From CAYVQE01 sp964633205 (lineage in GTDB: Bacteria > Myxococcota > B64-G9), in the NCBI GenBank assembly GCA_964633205.1, contig CAZWFN010000158.1, forward strand, positions 1 through 13,563: a stretch of 13,563 bases of DNA, written 5' to 3'. The position numbers were made by a program, and so were the translations under genes. Below the pieces are notes generated by a model. That model was not told where the DNA came from. It did not search any database and worked only from the letters and a program-made list of their open reading frames with translations. Of this stretch, positions 8,863-13,563 are shown piece by piece. Within the stretch, counting starts at the first letter, position 1, and every line of letters starts with the position of its first letter.

Positions 8863-8879
8863 CTGGCACGGGCCTTGCT
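8863..8879 (+). promoter_or_regulatory. Sigma-54 (RpoN) -24/-12 promoter
   Basis: CTGGCACG, then GGCC, then TTGCT matches the RpoN consensus at every conserved base, with GG and GC exactly ten bases apart (8865-8866 and 8877-8878). Transcription would start near 8890, about 60 bases before the 123-aa gene. Promoters of this type need an ATP-dependent enhancer-binding protein, so the downstream cluster is likely silent until a specific signal arrives. Confidence 0.85.
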
Positions 8880-8921
8880 CGAAGGGGCGGGTGAGACGGA
8901 CGCGGTGCGCAGACGAGCGAG

Positions 8922-8936
8922 CCGGCCTGGGGCCGG
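8922..8936 (+). other. Leader hairpin next to the ribosome binding site
   Basis: CCGGCC and GGCCGG form a perfect 6-bp stem around TGG in the predicted sigma-54 transcript. It ends one base before the GGGAGG Shine-Dalgarno at 8938-8943, so it could affect translation or mRNA stability. Confidence 0.4.
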
Positions 8937-8949
8937 AGGGAGGTTTTCG

Positions 8950-9321
8950 ATGGAACAGCAGCGCAGCGACACGACGAGCAAGTTCACCCGCTACCTGAAC
9001 GTGGCCAACGCGGCGTTGGATCGCCACTACGAGGACTTCCCCTACAAGCAGCTCATCCGGGCCGGCAACAACCTGCTCGAGGGGCGCAACCTGGGCGTGG
9101 CGGTCTACAAGGACGACGCCGCGCAGCCGCACGACTACTTCACCGTGCAATGGCGCGACGGCAGCCTGCAGCTGCTGGAGCACGGCAAGCGCGATCCGGA
9201 CCTGAGCTGGAAGGTCAGGGAGTCCTACCTGGACGAGGTGATCGACAACCCGGAGCCCTACATCGAGCACCCGGCCAAGCTGGACTGGCAATGGCTCAAG
9301 TCGCGGGTGGATCTGGCCTGA
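8950..9321 (+). CDS. Unrecognised 123-aa protein of the sigma-54 cluster
   Basis: The ATG at 8950 has GGGAGG six bases upstream and is chosen over ATG at 8716, whose extra residues precede the sigma-54 promoter and look non-coding. The protein is soluble, charged and without signal peptide or membrane segment, so cytoplasmic. Visible features are an aromatic/basic N-terminal half (KFTRYLNVANAAL, HYEDFPYKQLIRAGNNLL), a central strand-like segment (LGVAVYKDD, YFTVQWRDGSLQLLEHG) and a Trp-rich tail (LSWKVRESYL, PYIEHPAKLDWQWLKSRV). I recognise no family. It is the first gene behind the RpoN promoter and is 61 bp ahead of the BON-domain gene, so it probably shares that stress- or starvation-type regulation. 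The compact mix of strands and a Trp-rich end could be a small binding domain; function is unknown. Confidence 0.8.
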   Translation: MEQQRSDTTSKFTRYLNVANAALDRHYEDFPYKQLIRAGNNLLEGRNLGVAVYKDDAAQPHDYFTVQWRDGSLQLLEHGKRDPDLSWKVRESYLDEVIDNPEPYIEHPAKLDWQWLKSRVDLA

Positions 9322-9370
9322 ACGGATTTTGATGCAGCGTAAAGACGAGTCGTGAACGAGAGCTAGCGAA

Positions 9371-9376
9371 AGGAGG
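9371..9376 (+). promoter_or_regulatory. Ribosome binding site of the BON-domain gene
   Basis: AGGAGG lies six bases before the GTG at 9383 and fifteen before the in-frame ATG at 9392. Spacing decides for the GTG start. Confidence 0.7.
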
Positions 9377-9382
9377 ACGAGG

Positions 9383-10888
9383 GTGAGACGGATGAGAAAA
9401 GGACTGTGGAGTGTGGTGGCGCTGGTTTGTGCGTTGGGCTTGCTGGGAGCCGGACCGGCGGTCGCCGAGAACCGCAACGTGACCGATGACGCCGTGACCG
9501 AGGCGGTGGAGGACGAGTTCCTGTTCGACCGCCACGTGCCGCTGAACGACATCCAGGTCTCCACCATCGAAGGGGTGGTCACCCTGGACGGCACGGTCGG
9601 CACCCTGTTGGCCGCCGACCGGGCGGTGCGCATCGCCGAGACGGTGCGCGGCGTGCGCGCGGTGGTCGACGAGCTCGCGGTCAAGCCCTACTGGGGCCGC
9701 TCCGACTGGCAGCTCGAACGCGACGTCGAAAGGTCCTTGATCGAGAACGCGGCCACCGATTCCTGGGAGATCGGGGTCGAGGTCACCGCCGATACCGCCG
9801 TGCTGACCGGCACGGTCGACTCCTGGCAGGAGAAGCAGCTGGCCGAGAAGGTGGCCAAGGGCGTCAAGGGCATCAAGGCGATCGACAACGACATCCGGGT
9901 CGACTACGAGACCGAGCGCACCGACTACGAGATCGAGCAGGACGTCGACCAAGCGTTGGCCTGGGATGTCCTGGTCGATCACGCCCTGATCGACGTCGAG
10001 GTCGCGGGCGGCGACGTGCGCCTGACCGGCACGGTGGGTTCGGCGGCCGAGAAGCGCCAGGCCCGCTGGGACGCCTGGGTGGCCGGCGTGGAGTCGGTCG
10101 ACGCCTCGGATCTGGAGGTCGAGTACTGGGCCCGCAACCCGGACCTGCGCAAGAACAAGTACGTGGTCAAGAAGGACAGCGCCATCGAGCAGGCGGTCGA
10201 GGACGCCATGCTCTACGATCCGCGGGTCAACTCGCTTGAGGTCCAGACCAAGGTGACCGACGGCCTGGTCACGCTGCATGGCTCGGTCGACAGCCTGATG
10301 GCCAAGCGGGCGGCCGAGAACGACGCCCGCCATACCGTGGGCGTGGTCGGGGTGAAGAACCGGCTCAAGGTCGAGGCCGGCACGCCCACGCCCGAGGAGC
10401 TGGAGCAGCGGGTGGAGAACGCCCTGGCCCGTGACCCCTACGTCGAGCGCTACGAGATCGGGGTGGCGGTCTACGACGACGAGGTCTACCTGTCCGGGGT
10501 GGTGGACTCCTACTTCGAGAAGCAGCAGGCCGACGACCTGGCCGCCTCGATCTACGGCGTCGAGGAGGTGCACAACAACCTGGACGTGGAGTACGATACC
10601 GCGCTGGTCTTCAACCCCTATGTCTACGTCTACGACCCCTTCGGTTACGCCTGGTACGACTACGAGCCGGTGACCACCTTCGAGACCGATCTCGAGATCG
10701 CCGAGGAGATCGACGACGAGATGTGGTGGAGCCCATACGTCGATTCCGATGAGGTGCAGGTCACCGTGGTCGACGGCGTGGCCACCCTGAGCGGCACGGT
10801 CGATACCTACTTCGAGCGCGCCAACGCGGTCGAGGAGGCCTACGAGGGCGGTGCCGTCTGGGTCAAGAACAAACTCGAGGTCGACTGA
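9383..10888 (+). CDS. Exported protein with six BON domains
   Basis: The 501-aa protein starts at GTG and has a signal peptide with cleavage near AVA-EN (residue 28). The rest is six BON repeats at about 33-100, 108-175, 181-248, 265-332, 338-404 and 434-501. Each has the pattern of a helix, then a strand ending in a Gly-rich turn (VTLDGTVG, AVLTGTVDS, VRLTGTVGS, VTLHGSVDS, VYLSGVVDS, ATLSGTVDT) and a second helix leading to a V-x-N/D-x-L strand. A Tyr-rich linker (YVYVYDPFGYAWYDYEP, 413-429) separates domains five and six. BON domains bind membranes or phospholipids and occur in osmotic-stress and envelope proteins such as OsmY. Six copies is more than the usual one to three. Context (RpoN promoter, Usp gene downstream) supports an envelope stress role. 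The protein is strongly acidic. Confidence 0.93.
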   Translation: MRRMRKGLWSVVALVCALGLLGAGPAVAENRNVTDDAVTEAVEDEFLFDRHVPLNDIQVSTIEGVVTLDGTVGTLLAADRAVRIAETVRGVRAVVDELAVKPYWGRSDWQLERDVERSLIENAATDSWEIGVEVTADTAVLTGTVDSWQEKQLAEKVAKGVKGIKAIDNDIRVDYETERTDYEIEQDVDQALAWDVLVDHALIDVEVAGGDVRLTGTVGSAAEKRQARWDAWVAGVESVDASDLEVEYWARNPDLRKNKYVVKKDSAIEQAVEDAMLYDPRVNSLEVQTKVTDGLVTLHGSVDSLMAKRAAENDARHTVGVVGVKNRLKVEAGTPTPEELEQRVENALARDPYVERYEIGVAVYDDEVYLSGVVDSYFEKQQADDLAASIYGVEEVHNNLDVEYDTALVFNPYVYVYDPFGYAWYDYEPVTTFETDLEIAEEIDDEMWWSPYVDSDEVQVTVVDGVATLSGTVDTYFERANAVEEAYEGGAVWVKNKLEVD

Positions 10889-10941
10889 TCGCCGGGTGGA
10901 GTCGCGGCGACAACGGTCGCGCCGAGTCGCGCGGCTTTTGG

Positions 10942-10977
10942 CCCGCCGGCCCGAATCACGGGCCGGCGGGTCTCTTC
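10942..10977 (+). terminator. Strong hairpin between the BON and Usp genes
   Basis: CCCGCCGGCCCG and CGGGCCGGCGGG form a perfect 12-bp stem around the loop AATCA, followed by TCTCTTC. The stem is very stable but the T tract is weak, so it may terminate, attenuate, or protect the upstream mRNA end. Confidence 0.65.
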
Positions 10978-11011
10978 GCGTCCGGCGCCGGCAACGGAGG
11001 GCAGCGTCAGC

Positions 11012-11518
11012 ATGGCAGCAATCGACAGGATCTTGATCGCCTACGACGACAGCGACAGCAGCCAGCGGCTGTTGGACTACGTGGCCCGGCTGGCCGGCGG
11101 CCGCGACGATCTCGGCTTCTGCCTGTTCCACCTGCTGGCCGGCCCGCCGCCGGAATTCCGCGAGCACCTGGGCGCCGAGGATCCGCAGCAGGAGCGGCGG
11201 CTGGCCGAGAAGATCCAGCAGCGGGCCCACGCCTGGATCCGCGAGCACCGGCCCGAGGTCGAGCAGATGCTGGAGCGGGCCCGCGGCGTGCTGATCGAGC
11301 ACGGCACGCCGGCGGCGGCCATCGGGCTGCGAATCGAGCCCGACTTCGGCGAGCGGAAGCTGGCCGAGGCCTGCCTGGAGGCCGCTGCGCAGGAGGACTG
11401 CGCCACCATCGCCATCGGCCGCGACCACTCGTCGCACTTCGCCGACTGGCTGACCGGCCGCAGCAGCAGCAGCCTGGTGCGCAAGGCCGAGGGTCTGGCG
11501 GTCTGGGTGGTGCAGTAA
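11012..11518 (+). CDS. Universal stress protein (UspA-like) with degenerate ATP motif
   Basis: The 168-aa cytoplasmic protein has the Usp fold signature: N-terminal RILIAYDDSDSSQRLLDYVARLA (6-28) with the acidic nucleotide-contacting D12/D13, a C-terminal IAIGRDHSS...GRSSSS segment (133-154) and a closing hydrophobic strand LAVWVVQ. The usual ATP-binding G-2X-G-9X-G-(S/T) pattern is altered: the second Gly is H139 and the residue after G149 is Arg, followed by four Ser. Nucleotide binding may therefore be weak or of another kind. A GGAGG lies eleven bases before the ATG, rather far. It follows the six-BON gene and hairpin on the same strand, so it is probably a partly separate member of the same stress cluster. 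Confidence 0.88.
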   Translation: MAAIDRILIAYDDSDSSQRLLDYVARLAGGRDDLGFCLFHLLAGPPPEFREHLGAEDPQQERRLAEKIQQRAHAWIREHRPEVEQMLERARGVLIEHGTPAAAIGLRIEPDFGERKLAEACLEAAAQEDCATIAIGRDHSSHFADWLTGRSSSSLVRKAEGLAVWVVQ

Positions 11519-11552
11519 CCCAGTAGCCACCGGTCGAAATCGCGTTCCCGCT

Positions 11553-11585
11553 TCGAGCCCGACAGCCCGATTCTCGGTGGCTCGA
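11553..11585 (+). other. Imperfect hairpin downstream of the Usp gene
   Basis: TCGAGCC (11553-11559) pairs with GGCTCGA (11579-11585), and CCGA-TTC-TCGG forms an inner stem, with an asymmetric bulge between them. It could end the Usp transcript but no T tract follows. Confidence 0.3.
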
Positions 11586-11630
11586 TCCGGTGCGTTCCGA
11601 CTCCGGGGTGGGCCGGTTTTCAGAAAAAAT

Positions 11631-11648
11631 AGTTCTATTGCAAGAACT
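11631..11648. promoter_or_regulatory. AT-rich inverted repeat upstream of amrS
   Basis: AGTTCT and AGAACT are perfect 6-bp arms around ATTGCA, beside an A-rich run at 11624-11629. This is the only AT-rich patch in the 202-bp gap before amrS, about 75 bp ahead of its start. It may be an operator or promoter region; no clear -35/-10 pair fits. Confidence 0.4.
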
Positions 11649-11706
11649 TGTCATCCCAAGGGGAGTCGACGTCGGTCGCGGCACGCAGCTTGCTGGGAAA
11701 ACAGGC

Positions 11707-11712
11707 GGGAGG
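11707..11712 (+). promoter_or_regulatory. Ribosome binding site of amrS
   Basis: GGGAGG is eight bases before the ATG at 11721. It fixes this start over an upstream in-frame ATG-like extension whose 48 residues match nothing in the family. Confidence 0.65.
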
Positions 11713-11720
11713 TGTTTGCC

Positions 11721-12761
11721 ATGGCACGTGAAGCGATGCTCTATGAATCCGGGCGCTCCGGCCGCCTGCGCTGCCGGCTCTGCGCCCACGGCTGCCGCAT
11801 CCGGCCGGGGCAGTTCGGCAGCTGCGGGGTGCGCCAGCACAGCGACGGGCGGCTCGTCACCCACGCCTATGGCAAGGCGGTGGCGCTGAACGTCGATCCG
11901 ATCGAGAAGAAGCCACTGTATCACTTCCTGCCGGGCAGCCTGGCGCTGTCGGTGGGTACGGTGGGCTGTAATTTTCAATGCGGCTTCTGCCAGAACTGGC
12001 AGATCTCGCAGGTGCGCGAGCTGGACGGGCCGTCGATCCCCGGCCGGCGGGCCGAGCCGGCCCAGCTGGTCGAGCAGGCCCAGGCCCACGGCTGCCGCAG
12101 CATCGCCTATACCTACAACGAGCCCACCATCTTCTTCGAGTACGCCTACGACACCGCAGTGCTGGCCCACCGGCGCGGCCTGCACAACATCTTCGTCACC
12201 AACGGCTACATGACCAAAGAGGCGCTGGAGACCATCGCCCCGGTGCTGGACGCGGCCAACGTGGACCTGAAGGCCTTCAGCGACGACTTCTACCGCCGCA
12301 GCTGCGGCGCCAGCCTGCAGCCGGTGCTCGAGACCATCGGCCGCATGCGCGAGCTGGGCGTATGGCTGGAGGTGACCACCCTGGTGGTGCCGGGCTCGAA
12401 CGACAGCGCCGCGGAGCTGGGCCGGATCGCCGGCTTCATCGCCGGGGTCGATCGGGCCATCCCCTGGCACATCAGCCGCTTCCGGCCCGACCACGAGGCC
12501 CAGGATCTGCCGGCCACCCCGCTCGATACCTTGCATCAAGCCTTCGACATCGGCAAGCGCAAGGGGCTGAAGTACGTCTACCTGGGCAACGTGCCCGGCT
12601 GGGAGACCGACACCCTGTGTCCGGCCTGCGGCGAGCCCATCATCCGCCGCCGCGGCATGCTGCTCGACCAGCTACGCCTCGAAGACGGCCACTGCCCGGT
12701 CTGCCGGGCCCCGATCGACGGTCTGTTCAACGGCGCCGAAGCCGAGCGCCTGTACGCCTGA
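11721..12761 (+). CDS. amrS: AmmeMemoRadiSam system radical SAM enzyme
   Basis: The 346-aa protein belongs to the PflA-like radical SAM group (COG1180). The 4Fe-4S site is C83, C87 and C90 in GCNFQCGFCQNWQISQ, close to the AmrS pattern. An N-terminal Cys cluster (C18, C21, C25, C35 in CRLCAHGC...GSCGVR) and a C-terminal pair of CPxC motifs (C300/C303, C325/C328) suggest extra metal sites; the latter looks like a zinc ribbon. Other conserved pieces are YTYNEPTIFFEY (130-141), NVDLKAFSDDFY (180-191), VTTLVVPGSND (218-228) and WHISRFRPDH (249-258). AmrS occurs with AmmeMemoRadiSam proteins A and B (Memo-like); the reaction is not settled. No partner gene is in this window, so it is either solitary or split from them. 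Confidence in the family is high. Confidence 0.93.
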   Translation: MAREAMLYESGRSGRLRCRLCAHGCRIRPGQFGSCGVRQHSDGRLVTHAYGKAVALNVDPIEKKPLYHFLPGSLALSVGTVGCNFQCGFCQNWQISQVRELDGPSIPGRRAEPAQLVEQAQAHGCRSIAYTYNEPTIFFEYAYDTAVLAHRRGLHNIFVTNGYMTKEALETIAPVLDAANVDLKAFSDDFYRRSCGASLQPVLETIGRMRELGVWLEVTTLVVPGSNDSAAELGRIAGFIAGVDRAIPWHISRFRPDHEAQDLPATPLDTLHQAFDIGKRKGLKYVYLGNVPGWETDTLCPACGEPIIRRRGMLLDQLRLEDGHCPVCRAPIDGLFNGAEAERLYA

Positions 12762-12792
12762 TCCGCTGATCCGCTGATCCGCCTGATCCGCC
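12759..12792. repeat. Short tandem repeat TGATCCGC across the amrS stop
   Basis: TGATCCGC occurs twice, then TGATCCGCC twice, in direct succession. The first TGA is the amrS stop codon, and the following copies place TGA in the other two frames as well. Confidence 0.85.
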
Positions 12793-12794
12793 CC

Positions 12795-12822
12795 AACGGA
12801 TGGACCAATTCAGCCCGTTTTT
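12795..12822 (+). terminator. Weak terminator candidate after amrS
   Basis: AACGG (12795-12799) can pair with CCGTT (12815-12819) around a 15-base loop, and five T follow at 12818-12822. The stem is short, so this is tentative. Confidence 0.3.
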
Positions 12823-12853
12823 CGACACCCTCTGCGGGCGGGAGAACCTCGGT

Positions 12854-13333
12854 CTACTCGGTGGGGTAGCCGAGCTCGTTCCAGCGCTCGATGCCGCCGG
12901 CCATGACCCACAGCTGGGGGTAATCGGCCTCGACCAGGGTGGTGTAGGCCGACTCGCTGCGCACGCCGCGGCGGCAGTAGATGACCATGTGGCGGGCCGG
13001 GTCCACCTCGTCCAGCCGGCCGCCGAGCAGGTCCCAGGGGATCTTGAGCGAGCCCGGGATGTGGCCCAGGTCGTAGAACTCCTCGTCGACCACGTTGAGC
13101 GCCAGCATCCGCGGATCCTCGGCGCTCAGGTAGCTGTATACCTGCTCGCAGCTCAGGTCGCGCTCGGCTGGCCAGTCCTCCAGCCCGGCCCAGTCGCCGC
13201 CGCCCGCCCCGTCGCCGTCGGCCCCGCCGTCGGCCGCACCACCGCCCCCGCCGCCGCAGCCGGCCGCGACCAGGCACAGCAGCAAGGGCAGCCACGACAC
13301 AGCCGCCAGACCCCGCATCGCACGCACAGCCAT
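12854..13333 (-). CDS. Rhodanese-domain lipoprotein
   Basis: The 159-aa protein is read from the ATG at 13333, with GAGG five bases upstream; a GTG at 13339 overlaps that site. Numbering from the ATG, the signal peptide ends in lipobox LVAAGC with C26, followed by a Gly-rich tether of about 20 residues. A single rhodanese domain follows (about 58-157), with GHIPGSLKIPWD and the active-site loop CRRGVRS, catalytic Cys C120. This loop is the CxxGxRS form of single-domain sulfurtransferases that carry persulfide. The usual strand motif DVR before the loop is NVV here (residues 80-82), losing both charged residues. It should sit in the periplasm or on the outer membrane. It is convergent with amrS and has no operon partner in view. 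Substrate unknown. Confidence 0.9.
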   Translation of the reverse strand: MAVRAMRGLAAVSWLPLLLCLVAAGCGGGGGGAADGGADGDGAGGGDWAGLEDWPAERDLSCEQVYSYLSAEDPRMLALNVVDEEFYDLGHIPGSLKIPWDLLGGRLDEVDPARHMVIYCRRGVRSESAYTTLVEADYPQLWVMAGGIERWNELGYPTE

Positions 13334-13338
13334 ACTCA

Positions 13339-13342
13339 CCTC
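13339..13342 (-). promoter_or_regulatory. Ribosome binding site of the rhodanese lipoprotein gene
   Basis: GAGG on the minus strand, five bases from the ATG at 13333, decides for that start over the GTG at 13339. Confidence 0.5.
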
Positions 13343-13405
13343 GCTGGCGATCCATGCTAGCGCCGCAGAAAGCGCGGTACAAGAGGCTCTACTCCCGAGC
13401 CATCC

Positions 13406-13426
13406 GCGCTGTCAGCAAAACAGCGC
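13406..13426. repeat. Hairpin-forming inverted repeat
   Basis: GCGCTG and CAGCGC are perfect 6-bp arms around the 9-base loop TCAGCAAAA. It lies in the gene-free 3' end of the window, just before the larger repeat-rich segment. Confidence 0.5.
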
Positions 13427-13434
13427 TACGTCTA

Positions 13435-13532
13435 GCTGCCAGGCCAGGAGGAAAATCCGGATACCCCAAAACGGCGGTCGTTCGCAGCCGCTGAAGAGCG
13501 AACTCCCACCTGGCAGCAGAAAAATACCCCAA
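13435..13532. repeat. Repeat-rich structured segment, possible edge of a dispersed element
   Basis: GCTGCCAGG (13435-13443) and CCTGGCAGC (13509-13517) are perfect 9-bp inverted arms 65 bp apart. Between them GTTCGC (13480-13485) and GCGAAC (13498-13503) form an inner hairpin. ATACCCCAA occurs twice in direct orientation (13461-13469 and 13524-13532), once inside and once outside the arms. No reading frame fits. Base composition is less GC-rich than the genes. The arrangement looks like a non-coding mobile or dispersed element, or a structured RNA, continuing past the window. Confidence 0.5.
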
Positions 13533-13563
13533 GCCAAACCTCAAGAGGCCAAGGCAGTTTTCA

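Noticed and set aside
8635..8949. Cobalamin riboswitch ahead of the BtuC-type importer
   Set aside because: The predicted leader of the binding-protein gene is only about 20 bases and no B12-box-like sequence was seen on either strand.
8716..8949. N-terminal extension of the 123-aa protein
   Set aside because: It would begin upstream of the sigma-54 promoter and start site, is Arg/Pro-rich without structure, and the ATG at 8950 has an excellent ribosome binding site.
9296..11530. Long minus-strand reading frame opposite the BON and Usp genes
   Set aside because: Repeated V/D/L/H-rich translation is the antisense image of the BON repeats; no start signal or family match.

Overview
The window is GC-rich throughout and encodes TonB-dependent outer-membrane transport and several Sec-exported lipoproteins, so the host is a diderm (Gram-negative) bacterium. 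The GC-rich coding, the Gly/Cys-rich small lipoproteins, a PflA-like AmrS radical SAM enzyme and a perfect sigma-54 promoter would fit a myxobacterial/deltaproteobacterial-type genome or a high-GC gammaproteobacterium. The sequence alone does not settle this. No rRNA, tRNA, CRISPR array or transposase gene was found. Layout: (1) 1-883 (+) is the C-terminal part of a hybrid sensor histidine kinase with a receiver domain, cut by the window edge. (2) 902-1888 (-) converges on it and encodes a membrane protein of the dolichol/phytol/diacylglycerol CTP-kinase type with a long helical N-terminus. (3) 2009-8634 (-) is a seven-gene nutrient-uptake locus. In transcription order it holds a periplasmic substrate-binding protein, a BtuC/FecCD-type permease and an ATPase; then, after a 61-bp gap with a perfect AT-rich palindrome, two unrecognised lipoproteins, a TonB-dependent receptor and a class I SAM methyltransferase. 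Gene overlaps or short gaps within each half suggest two coupled transcription units serving one substrate, probably a metal chelate, heme or corrinoid. (4) 8863-11518 (+) is a divergent stress-type cluster behind a textbook sigma-54 promoter: an unknown 123-aa protein, an exported protein of six BON domains and a UspA-like protein. A strong hairpin separates the BON and Usp genes. (5) 11721-12761 (+) is amrS, an AmmeMemoRadiSam-system radical SAM enzyme. (6) 12854-13333 (-) is a rhodanese-domain lipoprotein. (7) The last ~160 bp carry no gene but are dense in inverted and direct repeats and look like the edge of a dispersed or mobile element. How the parts fit together: the receptor would take the ligand across the outer membrane, with the two lipoproteins as candidate accessory factors. 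The binding protein and the ABC permease/ATPase would carry it into the cytoplasm, and the methyltransferase may act on the ligand or metal complex. The palindrome between the two halves is a candidate operator. The divergent sigma-54 cluster appears to be a separate envelope/stress response unit. The most unusual points are the two-lipoprotein receptor operon, a short near-palindromic repeat inserted in frame in front of one lipoprotein signal peptide, the sigma-54 driven unknown/BON/Usp cluster, and the repeat-rich 3' end.
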